64,000 nucleotides of DNA from Pseudomonadota bacterium (GTDB lineage Bacteria > Pseudomonadota > Alphaproteobacteria > Sneathiellales > Sneathiellaceae), in assembly GCA_024743055.1 (NCBI GenBank), contig JANSXH010000010.1:1-64000 (forward strand), written 5' to 3'. The notes under the pieces are model-generated. The model did not search any database. It saw only the letters and a program-made list of their open reading frames with translations, and was not told the origin of the DNA. Every line of letters begins with the position of its first letter. Positions within the stretch are counted from its first letter, which is position 1. Shown here piece after piece: positions 7,930 to 15,454 of this stretch. Position numbers and translations under genes: made by a program.

Positions 7930-8314
7930 TTGTCCCCAGCCTTTTGTCCAATAACTCCTTTATCTCCTGCAAGGCATCGTCAGATAAATTTTCATCATCA
8001 ACCAATCGCGCCACAAGCGAAGAGGGAGTGTTGTTGAATAGTTTTGCCGATAAATGCTGCAAGGTTTTCGACTGATAATCCGCCTTGCTAATGGTCGGTG
8101 AGTAAACAAATGACTTTTCAGTTTTAATGCTAACCAGAAATTTTTTCTGCTCAAGAATTCGCATGATTGTCGACGCAGATGTGTAGGCGAGCTCACGCGG
8201 AGGAGATAAATTGTTCATCACCTCCCGGACGGTTCCTTTCCCTATTGCCCAGACTGCATTCATAAATTCCAACTCTACTTCAGTTAGGAGGCTGTTATCT
8301 TTTTTTTGCCGCAT
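7919..8314 (-). CDS. BlaI/MecI/CopY-family transcriptional repressor
   Basis: 131 residues. The winged-helix DNA-binding half reads TEVELEFMNAVWAIGKGTV, then VMNNLSPPRELAYTSASTIM with recognition helix AYTSASTIMRILEQK. The C-terminal dimerisation helix contains NTPSSLVARLVDDENLSDD, near the place where BlaI is cleaved by its partner. Such repressors usually bind their own promoter; the 122-bp gap upstream (8315-8436) is AT-rich, but I see no clear TACA/TGTA operator. It forms an operon with the M56 peptidase gene downstream. Regulon unknown. Confidence 0.88.
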   Translation of the reverse strand: MRQKKDNSLLTEVELEFMNAVWAIGKGTVREVMNNLSPPRELAYTSASTIMRILEQKKFLVSIKTEKSFVYSPTISKADYQSKTLQHLSAKLFNNTPSSLVARLVDDENLSDDALQEIKELLDKRLGTNDT

Positions 8315-8436
8315 CTAAAATATATCCATTACATAAAAGAGAACTTTGGGATTTGAGCGGTCTCTCCAAACCATTCAGAAGACTTATATTACATTTATAC
8401 TAATAATTTAGTTTGTACGCAAACTCTGCGGTTATC

Positions 8437-8715
8437 TTATACTTTGCGAAAACAGAATATGCCCCAAAGAATAGCAAGCCCACTTGGCCACCAAAGCGGC
8501 TGACCCACAAGTCCAAGCCAGGCAAGGAATATATAAGCAGACCCCAACAAGGTTAGAAACAGTCGATCCCCACGCGTGGTTTTAAGCCCAAGAATGCCCT
8601 GTCGCTCACTTTGTCCCGGTGCTCTTATTTCTAGCGCCGTCAATAATCCCATCGCCAAAAACAGCGCGATAAAGCCTATGGCTGTTGGCCAGGTCCAAGC
8701 CATCCAACTCAACAT
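8437..8715 (-). CDS. DUF2160 small membrane protein of the glycerol importer operon
   Basis: 92 residues with three hydrophobic stretches (about 9-27, 50-70, 74-88) and the loop LEIRAPGQSERQGILGLKTT followed by TRGDRLF. It matches the predicted small integral membrane family DUF2160 that accompanies glycerol-type ABC importers. It is the last gene of the operon, 46 bp after glpQ. A weak inverted repeat GTTTG-TACG-CAAAC (8411-8424) lies after its stop codon and might end transcription, although no T run follows. Its role in transport is not established. Confidence 0.75.
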   Translation of the reverse strand: MLSWMAWTWPTAIGFIALFLAMGLLTALEIRAPGQSERQGILGLKTTRGDRLFLTLLGSAYIFLAWLGLVGQPLWWPSGLAILWGIFCFRKV

Positions 8716-8761
8716 GCTCGTCCCTCCTTGATCTTTATTATGTGGCTGCTGCTAAACTCCA

Positions 8762-9559
8762 TCACACCCGTCCCATCGCAAAGCCTTTTGCGATATAGTT
8801 GCGGACGAAATAGATAACGATTGCCCCGGGAACAATAGTCAGGGTCCCGGCTGCCGCGAGCAGACCAAGTTCGTACCCTGCTGAAGATGCTGTTTTGGTC
8901 ATTGTTGCCGCTATCGGCTTTGCTGCAACAGCTGTTAAGGTTTTGGCCAGTAACAACTCCACCCAAGAGAACATGAAACAGAAAAATGCCGCGACCCCAA
9001 CGCCGGATTTAATTGTGGGAATGAAGATTGTCGTAAAGAAGCGGATGAAAGTATAGCCATCTACATAGGCAGTCTCATCCAGTTCTTTCGGAACACCTCG
9101 CATAAAGCCCTCCAGAATCCAGACAGCCAGGGGAATGTTGAACAAACAATGGGCTAACGCGACAGCAAGATGCGTATCGAACAAACCAATTGAGGAATAA
9201 AGCTGGAAAAACGGAAGAGCAAAAACGGCTGCGGGTGCCATTCTGTTTGTCAGCAGCCAAAAAAACAAGGTCCTGTCACCCAGGAATTTGTAGCGAGAAA
9301 AGGCATAGGCTGCGGGTAGCGCGACACAAATAGAAATCACGGTATTCATGGATACATAAATGATCGAGTTTATGTATCCCCAATACCAGGTCGGGTCGGT
9401 GAAGATGGTTTTGTAATTCTGAATGGTCCAGGTCTGCGGGAACAAAGAAAAGCCGGCAAGAATTTCGTTCGTTGTCTTGAAACTCATTGCAACGAGCCAA
9501 TAGATCGGAAGCAAGAGAAACAGAACATAAAGGATTGAAACAATATTGCGTTTCCTCAT
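8762..9559 (-). CDS. glpQ: Glycerol ABC transporter permease GlpQ
   Basis: 265 residues, an inner-membrane permease of the MalG/UgpE type with six predicted transmembrane segments. The cytoplasmic EAA loop reads VPKELDETAYVDGYTFIRFF (the Gly-Tyr pair replaces the usual Gly-Ala-Ser), which contacts the ATPases. The start at 9559 lies 1 bp after the glpP stop. Gene order (SBP, two ATPases, two permeases, DUF2160) matches the GlpSTPQV glycerol importer described in Rhizobium; the substrate is inferred from that. Confidence 0.82.
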   Translation of the reverse strand: MRKRNIVSILYVLFLLLPIYWLVAMSFKTTNEILAGFSLFPQTWTIQNYKTIFTDPTWYWGYINSIIYVSMNTVISICVALPAAYAFSRYKFLGDRTLFFWLLTNRMAPAAVFALPFFQLYSSIGLFDTHLAVALAHCLFNIPLAVWILEGFMRGVPKELDETAYVDGYTFIRFFTTIFIPTIKSGVGVAAFFCFMFSWVELLLAKTLTAVAAKPIAATMTKTASSAGYELGLLAAAGTLTIVPGAIVIYFVRNYIAKGFAMGRV

Positions 9560-9560
9560 T

Positions 9561-10433
9561 TTACTGGCCCTCCTCGTTCGATTGATTGTTCATCACTGAA
9601 TAGAATATCCAGCTCACCAGCAGGGTAATCGCGAAATAGATGAGGGACATTGCAGCCGCCGGGCCCAAATCGAACTGTCCAAGTGCTATTTTCACCAGAT
9701 CAATTGAGAGCAGTGTCGTTGAGTTACCCGGGCCGCCACCTGTCAGGACGAATGGTTCCGTGTAGATATTGAAGCTGTCCATAAAGCGAAGAAGGATGGC
9801 GATCGTCAGAACATTCTTCATTTTCGGCAGTTGAATATATCGGAATACGGCAAAGTTGGAGGCGCCATCAATTCGGGCAGCCCGATAGTAATCATCGGGG
9901 ATAGAAACCAGGCCTGCATAACTCAGCAATACGACCAGAGAGGTCCAATGCCAAACATCCATGGCAATGATCGTGATCCAGGCCGCAAGCGGATCCTGGG
10001 TCATATTATAATTGATGCCCAGGACATTATTGAAGAAATACCCGAGGAGACCGATGTCAGGCAGTGTGAAAATGTTCCACATAGCGCCGACGACGTTCCA
10101 AGGAATTAGCATTGGCAACGCCATGGTAACAAGGCAAACAGGGACCCAAAACCCCTTTCGCGGCATAGAGAGAGCGACGGCTATGCCCAAAGGGACCTCA
10201 ATTAGCAAAATCAATCCGGTAAACAGAAATTGGCGCCCCAAAGCCGCGTGAAATCTATCGGAGCGCAATAGTTGTTCAAACCAATCCAACCCTTGCCAGA
10301 AAAATACATTATCGCCAAAAGTTTCCTGAAATGAGTAGTTTACCACTGTCATGATCGGTATTAAGGCATTGAAGGCGACCAGGAAGAGGACAGGTAAAAC
10401 AAAAAACCAGGCCTTTTGATTATAAGTTCTCAT
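9561..10433 (-). CDS. glpP: Glycerol ABC transporter permease GlpP
   Basis: 290 residues, the MalF/UgpA-type partner of GlpQ. Six hydrophobic segments are visible, the first from about residue 9 (FFVLPVLFLVAFNALIPIM). The EAA loop is IPDDYYRAARIDGASNFAVF, a good match with the A-x-x-D-G-A core. Its start is 4 bp after the glpT stop and its stop 1 bp before glpQ, so the genes are tightly coupled. Confidence 0.85.
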   Translation of the reverse strand: MRTYNQKAWFFVLPVLFLVAFNALIPIMTVVNYSFQETFGDNVFFWQGLDWFEQLLRSDRFHAALGRQFLFTGLILLIEVPLGIAVALSMPRKGFWVPVCLVTMALPMLIPWNVVGAMWNIFTLPDIGLLGYFFNNVLGINYNMTQDPLAAWITIIAMDVWHWTSLVVLLSYAGLVSIPDDYYRAARIDGASNFAVFRYIQLPKMKNVLTIAILLRFMDSFNIYTEPFVLTGGGPGNSTTLLSIDLVKIALGQFDLGPAAAMSLIYFAITLLVSWIFYSVMNNQSNEEGQ

Positions 10434-10437
10434 AAGC

Positions 10438-11514
10438 CTAGCCCGCCTTTTCTGTTGCTAACCAGCCATCGCGATAAACACGCGTCTGATCTTTCTGAAA
10501 AATGACACCTGTTTCCTCCCCTGTTTTGGGAGCGGTATCCTCCACGATTCCCGCAATTTTATGGTTGCCCAGTTCGACTTCCACCACCTTGTGGCGGCCG
10601 ACGTCGGAAACCTTCTTGACGGTTCCCCGCAAGCCAGAGTCTCCAAACGAAACAAATTCAGGCCTTATCCCAATCTCGCAATTTGAAGACTGGCCAGGTT
10701 TGATCGGCCCTTCTAGTTCAATTGTTTGATCCATGAATTTCGCAGATGTTCCTTCTGCGTCGCAGGGAATGATATTCATACCAGGGGAGCCGATAAAGTG
10801 GCCGACGAAGGTATGCTCCGGACGTTCAAACAACTCAACAGGTGTGCCGATTTGGACGACCTGTCCTTCATCCATGACAACAACCCGATCTGCAAATGTC
10901 AGCGCCTCAGTCTGGTCGTGGGTGACATATATCATTGTCGCATTTACACGATGATGCAGCTCTTTTAGCTTAGAGCGGAGTTTCCATTTGAGGTGCGGAT
11001 CAATGACGGTTAAGGGTTCATCAAACATCACGACATTTACATCATCTCGTACCAGCCCGCGTCCCATCGAAATTTTCTGTTTGTTATCGGGGGTCAGGCC
11101 TGATGCTCGGCGTTTTAGGATGTCCTCAACCTCGAGCATCTCTGCAATTTCTGAAACGCGTGACTTTACTTTCGCTTCGTCCACACCCCTGTTTCTAAGA
11201 GGAAATGCCAGATTGTCATAGACTGTCATCGTGTCGTAGATGACAGGAAACTGGAAAACTTGCGCTATGTTGCGTTGATCTGGAGTTAGTGCCGTCACAT
11301 TCTGATCGTCAAAAAGGATGCTTCCTTCTGAGGGGATGAGCAGTCCTGAAATAATGTTTAAGAGGGTCGACTTTCCACAGCCAGATGGTCCTAACAACGC
11401 ATAGGCACCACCATCCTGCCAGTCTAGATTTATTTCCTTTAACGCGTAGTCTTCTGGATTTTTTGGATGTGTTTCATAGCTGTGTTTTAGATGAGAGAGG
11501 GTAATTTTTGCCAT
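10438..11514 (-). CDS. glpT: Glycerol ABC transporter ATPase GlpT (degenerate signature motif)
   Basis: 358 residues from MAKITLSHLKHSYE at 11514, one base after the glpS TAA; a longer frame reaching 11652 lies within glpS and is rejected. Walker A is LGPSGCGKSTLLN, the Q-loop VFQFPVIYDTMTV, Walker B VNVVMFDEPLTVID, and the switch His is present in YVTHDQTEA. The ABC signature normally reading LSGGQ is LTPDNKQKISMGRGL, so it is not canonical. A C-terminal TOBE-type domain (about 240-358) follows. It should pair with GlpS, whose signature is intact but whose switch His is missing; see findings. Confidence 0.85.
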   Translation of the reverse strand: MAKITLSHLKHSYETHPKNPEDYALKEINLDWQDGGAYALLGPSGCGKSTLLNIISGLLIPSEGSILFDDQNVTALTPDQRNIAQVFQFPVIYDTMTVYDNLAFPLRNRGVDEAKVKSRVSEIAEMLEVEDILKRRASGLTPDNKQKISMGRGLVRDDVNVVMFDEPLTVIDPHLKWKLRSKLKELHHRVNATMIYVTHDQTEALTFADRVVVMDEGQVVQIGTPVELFERPEHTFVGHFIGSPGMNIIPCDAEGTSAKFMDQTIELEGPIKPGQSSNCEIGIRPEFVSFGDSGLRGTVKKVSDVGRHKVVEVELGNHKIAGIVEDTAPKTGEETGVIFQKDQTRVYRDGWLATEKAG

Positions 11515-11515
11515 C

Positions 11516-12583
11516 TTATCCACCCACAACCTGTCCATTGAGATCAAAATAGAAACACTTTGAGACATCCATGTAAAACTGATGTTCCGTGCCAATTTCA
11601 AAATTATGCACGCCATGTGCGAGCGACACCCAGGTTTCATCCTCAATACCAAAATGGGCGCTACTCTCGGAGCCGCTTATCTCAGTGACCCTTACTAAGC
11701 CTTGCAGGCTTACCTGTGTCTGGTCAGTCCTTTCAGGCAAGACGTAATAAGGTCTGATGGCGATTATGTAGTCTCCATCATCAAGTACGCTTGTCTGCTC
11801 GTTTACGGGCCATTTCGCAATATTACCCATGACGATCAAATCGTTCTGCTTTTTGACCTTTGCAGTGTTTATTGGAGGATCTGAAAAAACACGGGCAGAT
11901 GCCAGGTTTGAGGGAGTTCGATAGATTTCTGCTGTAGGGCCAAATTGGGTCACCCGTCCATCGTCTACAAGGCCGGTTTTGCCGCCAAGCAACAGAGCTT
12001 CCTCCGGTTCAGATGTCGCGTATACTACAATGGCCCCGCGGCCTGCAAAAAGCTCTGGCAATTGTTCACGTAATTCTTCGCGCAGTTTGTAATCTAGATT
12101 TGCCAGGGGTTCATCCAGAAAAACGGCATCACTTTCTTTGGCGATCGCCCTGGCGAGGGCACACCGTTGTTGCTGTCCACCTGATAATTGATGGGGACGG
12201 CGAGTTAAAAAAGGCCGAAGCCGCAAGATGCTTGCGGCTTCTTCAACCCGACGCTCTATTTCTGGTTTCGCCATACCAGCAACACGCAATGGCGAGGCGA
12301 TATTCTCATAAACGGTCATATGAGGGTAATTGACGAAAAACTGATGGACGAGGCTGATATTTCTCTTCTGGGTATTAACTGAGGAAATATCCTTACCGTT
12401 CATAATAATTTGACCAGAGGCCAATGGGTCAAGCCCGGCCATAAGTTTGATGAGAGACGTCTTACCCGAGCCTGTCTTCCCCAGCAGGACATTAAAATGT
12501 CCGGGTTCAAGCACCAGGCTTGTCGGCTTGATGTGAGTATGGATACCCACTTTTTTGGTAATTTCTTTTAACTCAAGTGCCAT
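11516..12583 (-). CDS. glpS: Glycerol ABC transporter ATPase GlpS (switch His missing)
   Basis: 355 residues from MALELKEITKK at 12583; an in-frame TTG eight codons upstream is the alternative. Walker A is LGKTGSGKTSLI, the Q-loop VHQFFVNYPHMTV, signature LSGGQQQRCALARA and Walker B AVFLDEPLANLD. Where an H-loop histidine is expected the sequence is YATSEPEEALLLGG, so it is Ser. The C-terminal region contains a TOBE-like domain. It lies after a 126-bp gap containing a strong hairpin and is translated just ahead of glpT. Confidence 0.85.
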   Translation of the reverse strand: MALELKEITKKVGIHTHIKPTSLVLEPGHFNVLLGKTGSGKTSLIKLMAGLDPLASGQIIMNGKDISSVNTQKRNISLVHQFFVNYPHMTVYENIASPLRVAGMAKPEIERRVEEAASILRLRPFLTRRPHQLSGGQQQRCALARAIAKESDAVFLDEPLANLDYKLREELREQLPELFAGRGAIVVYATSEPEEALLLGGKTGLVDDGRVTQFGPTAEIYRTPSNLASARVFSDPPINTAKVKKQNDLIVMGNIAKWPVNEQTSVLDDGDYIIAIRPYYVLPERTDQTQVSLQGLVRVTEISGSESSAHFGIEDETWVSLAHGVHNFEIGTEHQFYMDVSKCFYFDLNGQVVGG

Positions 12584-12645
12584 GAGACAATTAGCCTTAA
12601 ATGCCAAATGTTTTAAAAAGCCAACAAATCAATAAAGTTGGAATT

Positions 12646-12669
12646 GCTGAGATCCCGAGGGATCTCAGC
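12646..12669 (-). other. Strong RNA hairpin between glpV and glpS
   Basis: Perfect 10-bp stem GCTGAGATCC / GGATCTCAGC with a 4-base loop. In the transcript it lies about 40 nt after the glpV stop and 60 nt before glpS. It is not followed by a T run, so it is more likely an mRNA-stabilising or partial termination structure that keeps binding-protein mRNA more abundant than the rest, a common arrangement in importer operons. Confidence 0.6.
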
Positions 12670-12709
12670 TTTTAGGGCGCTATTTTTTACGCCGTGGTGT
12701 TGGGTAAAA

Positions 12710-14443
12710 TTACTTCTGCCAACGCTGAACGAGAGCATCGTAATTGACAGTTTCACCGGCAGGCTTTTCATTGGCAAGCTTGGCTTTTGCACCGCCTTTG
12801 CCGAGCCATTCGGATGGGTCTTTTGGCTCATTCAGACGAGGACCACAACCGCCGTAAATGTTCGCACTTTCGTCCGCGCGTTGCATACGAGCCATTGTAA
12901 TGTCCATCTCCTCTGCCAAACGATCCATTGCCTGCTGAGGTGTGAAAGCGCCCGAGTTCACATCACCGATCTGCTGCCACCAGATTTGAGCAAGCTTCGG
13001 ATAATCAGGAACGTTGACACCTGTAGGTGACCACGCAACCCGATCCGGTGAACGGTAGAACTCAACCAGACCGCCGAGCTTAGGCGCGCGTTCTGTGAAA
13101 GACTCATGATTGACAGAACTATCCCGAATGAATGTCAAACCAACATGAGATTTTTTCACATCGACTGTTTTTGACACAACAAACTGGGCATAGAGCCAAG
13201 CTGCCTTGGCACGATCAAGAGGCGTTGATTTCAGGATTGTCCAGGAACCAACATCCTGATAGCCAACTTTTTGTCCTTTTTCCCAATATGGGCCATGAGG
13301 AGAGGGAGCCATCCGCCATAATGGATTGCCGTCGGAATCGACTGTGTTGTTTCCTTCAGACTGTGGCTTGACCATGTCGGCTGTAAAAGCAGTGTACCAA
13401 AAAATTTGCTGTGCGACATTTCCTTGAGCCAGGGCAGGCAAGGACTGGTAGAAATCGTAGGATGCTGCACCTGGAGGAGCGTAAGCTCTTAGCCATTCAT
13501 CCCATTTACGAATTGCGTAAACGGCGGCAGGTCCATTCGCGGCACCACCACGTGATACCGATGCACCGGTTGGATTACAGGTGCCGGCTTCCATCCGGAT
13601 ACCCCACTCATCGATTGGCACACCATTTGGCTCACCTTTTGACCCGGCACCAGCCATGGAAAGCCAAGCATCTGTCATGCGCCATCCAAGGTCAGGGGCA
13701 CGTTTGCCGTAATCCATATGGCCATAAATTGTGACCCCATCAATTTCCTTGACGTCTTTTGAGAAGAATTCAGCAATGTCTTCATAGGCGGACCAGTTTA
13801 CAGGCACGCCAAGGTCGTAGCCATATTTTGCCTTGAAGGCTTTCTGAAGATCTTCCCGGTCAAACCAGTCTTTACGGAACCAGTAGAGGTTAGCAAACTG
13901 CTGGTCAGGGAGTTGGTACAAGTCGCCGTCCGGACCTGTCGTAAATTGCGTACCCATAAAGTCATCAAGATCCAGCATCGGATTGGTGACGTCTTTACCG
14001 TCTCCTGCCATGAAGTCAGTGAGGTTATAGGCAAGCTGCAGACGTGAATGCGTTCCGATTAGGTCTGAGTCATTTACATACGCGTCATAGAGGTTTCTTT
14101 TCGTCTGCATCTGTGTTTGCACAGCCTGCACAACTTCACCTTCACCAAGAATTTGATGATTGACCTTAATGCCTGTGATTTCTTCAAATGCTTTCGTCAG
14201 GACTTCAGATTCATATCCATGTGTTGGGATGCCCTCAGATAGAACATTTATTTCCATACCGGAATAAGGTTTTGAAGCATCAATAAACCACTGCATCTCA
14301 GACATTTGTTGTTCTTTACTGAGAGTAGATGGTTGAAATTCGCTATCGATCCATTTTTTTGCAGCGGCTTCGTCCGCATGCGCCACTGCAGTTCCCGCCA
14401 TGACAGCACAAGCTGCCACAGCAGAGAGAAGGTATTTACGCAT
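12710..14443 (-). CDS. glpV: Glycerol ABC transporter substrate-binding protein GlpV
   Basis: 577 residues, the periplasmic solute-binding protein of the importer. A Sec signal peptide MRKYLLSAVAACAVMAGTAV ends AHA before DEAA. Family features are the large size (most sugar-type binding proteins have about 420 residues), the opening TLSKEQQMSEMQWFIDASKP and the conserved segment INVLSEGIPTHGYESEVLTK. It is the first gene of the operon; the ATG at 14443 follows GGAGGATCAACG. The 288-bp region upstream is AT-rich and should hold the promoter, but no operator is recognised. No glycerol kinase or dehydrogenase gene is in the window. Confidence 0.87.
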   Translation of the reverse strand: MRKYLLSAVAACAVMAGTAVAHADEAAAKKWIDSEFQPSTLSKEQQMSEMQWFIDASKPYSGMEINVLSEGIPTHGYESEVLTKAFEEITGIKVNHQILGEGEVVQAVQTQMQTKRNLYDAYVNDSDLIGTHSRLQLAYNLTDFMAGDGKDVTNPMLDLDDFMGTQFTTGPDGDLYQLPDQQFANLYWFRKDWFDREDLQKAFKAKYGYDLGVPVNWSAYEDIAEFFSKDVKEIDGVTIYGHMDYGKRAPDLGWRMTDAWLSMAGAGSKGEPNGVPIDEWGIRMEAGTCNPTGASVSRGGAANGPAAVYAIRKWDEWLRAYAPPGAASYDFYQSLPALAQGNVAQQIFWYTAFTADMVKPQSEGNNTVDSDGNPLWRMAPSPHGPYWEKGQKVGYQDVGSWTILKSTPLDRAKAAWLYAQFVVSKTVDVKKSHVGLTFIRDSSVNHESFTERAPKLGGLVEFYRSPDRVAWSPTGVNVPDYPKLAQIWWQQIGDVNSGAFTPQQAMDRLAEEMDITMARMQRADESANIYGGCGPRLNEPKDPSEWLGKGGAKAKLANEKPAGETVNYDALVQRWQK

Positions 14444-14731
14444 CGTTGATCCTCCCTAGGTTTCAATGCGCCGAATTTGTCGGCCTTCTAAGGGTTTGGC
14501 AGTTCACTCATTTTGTCAACTAATTTTTTAGTAGATAAGTACGTAATCATCTATCTTCCTGAAATTAAATAAATAAATTCGAAGCGTGATTAAGTTAAAA
14601 ATTATTTTTTAGCGCCAGGTAAGTAGTATTCAAGCTTGCTTAAGAACGAATTGTCACGCCTCTAGGATCACATATGGAAAGGCAATAGGTTCCTCCGATG
14701 CTTGAAAGTAGAATATTGAGCAGGGCCTATT

Positions 14732-15439
14732 TCAAACGTTTCTAACCTTTGGCGTAAAGACGTATCCCGCACCGTAAATCGTTTTTATATGTCTCGGATT
14801 TTGGGGGTCATCCTGTAATTTTTTTCGCAGCCTTGAAATCCGGGTGTCAATGGATCGATCGAATACATCTCCACCATCAAGTTCACAGTGATCAAGTAAT
14901 GTATCGCGAGATAATACTTTGCCGGGAGCCTCTACAAAGGCCCTCAATAGATTTGCATCTGCAGTGCTTAAGGTTTCAGAAATACCATCCGGAGAGGTGA
15001 GTTCATATGTCTCGAAATCTACCGACCAGTCGGAAAAAGTATATTTAAGAGCGGATGTTTTTACAGTTGCCGATTTCGGGTGTCGGCGGAGCATACTGCG
15101 TGCACGTGCCGCAAGTTCAAGTGGGTCTACGGGTTTTACAAGGTAGTCATCAGCCCCGAGATCCAGACCTCTTATTTTATCGCCGAGCGCGCCGCGACCA
15201 CTGACAATAATCGTAGGAATTTGTGAGTCCTTCAAAGTCTCATTTAGGAGAACCAGGCCGTCACCATCAGGAAGAGACAAATCAATAATACATAAATCCG
15301 GATGCTGTTGCTTCACAAGATCGGTAAATTCCCGCAAGGTCCCGGAAGTAATCACATCGAACCCTTGATAAGACAGCTCACGCTTAAATAAAGCACAAAC
15401 ATCCTGATCGTCTTCAAGTAGATATATTAGATTACTCAT
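14732..15439 (-). CDS. OmpR-family response regulator
   Basis: 235 residues. The receiver domain (about 4-118) has acidic pocket EDD at 9-11, phospho-acceptor Asp53 (CIIDLSLPDGDG) and Lys102 (LVKPVDP). A winged-helix output domain (about 135-232) ends with SRLRKKLQDDPQNPRHIKTI and GAGYVF, typical of OmpR/PhoB. It starts 15 bp after the kinase gene in the same direction, so they form one operon. The target genes are unknown; the liv-type operon is divergent and the glycerol operon lies just downstream. Confidence 0.9.
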   Translation of the reverse strand: MSNLIYLLEDDQDVCALFKRELSYQGFDVITSGTLREFTDLVKQQHPDLCIIDLSLPDGDGLVLLNETLKDSQIPTIIVSGRGALGDKIRGLDLGADDYLVKPVDPLELAARARSMLRRHPKSATVKTSALKYTFSDWSVDFETYELTSPDGISETLSTADANLLRAFVEAPGKVLSRDTLLDHCELDGGDVFDRSIDTRISRLRKKLQDDPQNPRHIKTIYGAGYVFTPKVRNV

Positions 15440-15454
15440 GGTCTATTTCTTACC

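Noticed and set aside
8411-8424. GTTTG-TACG-CAAAC as a BlaI operator or a terminator
   Set aside because: It is too short a stem with no T run and does not match the TACA/TGTA operator pattern; left only as a remark under the DUF2160 gene.
11515-11652. Upstream extension of glpT
   Set aside because: It would overlap glpS by 46 codons and add an unrelated sequence; the ATG at 11514 directly follows the glpS stop and begins a normal ATPase N-terminus.
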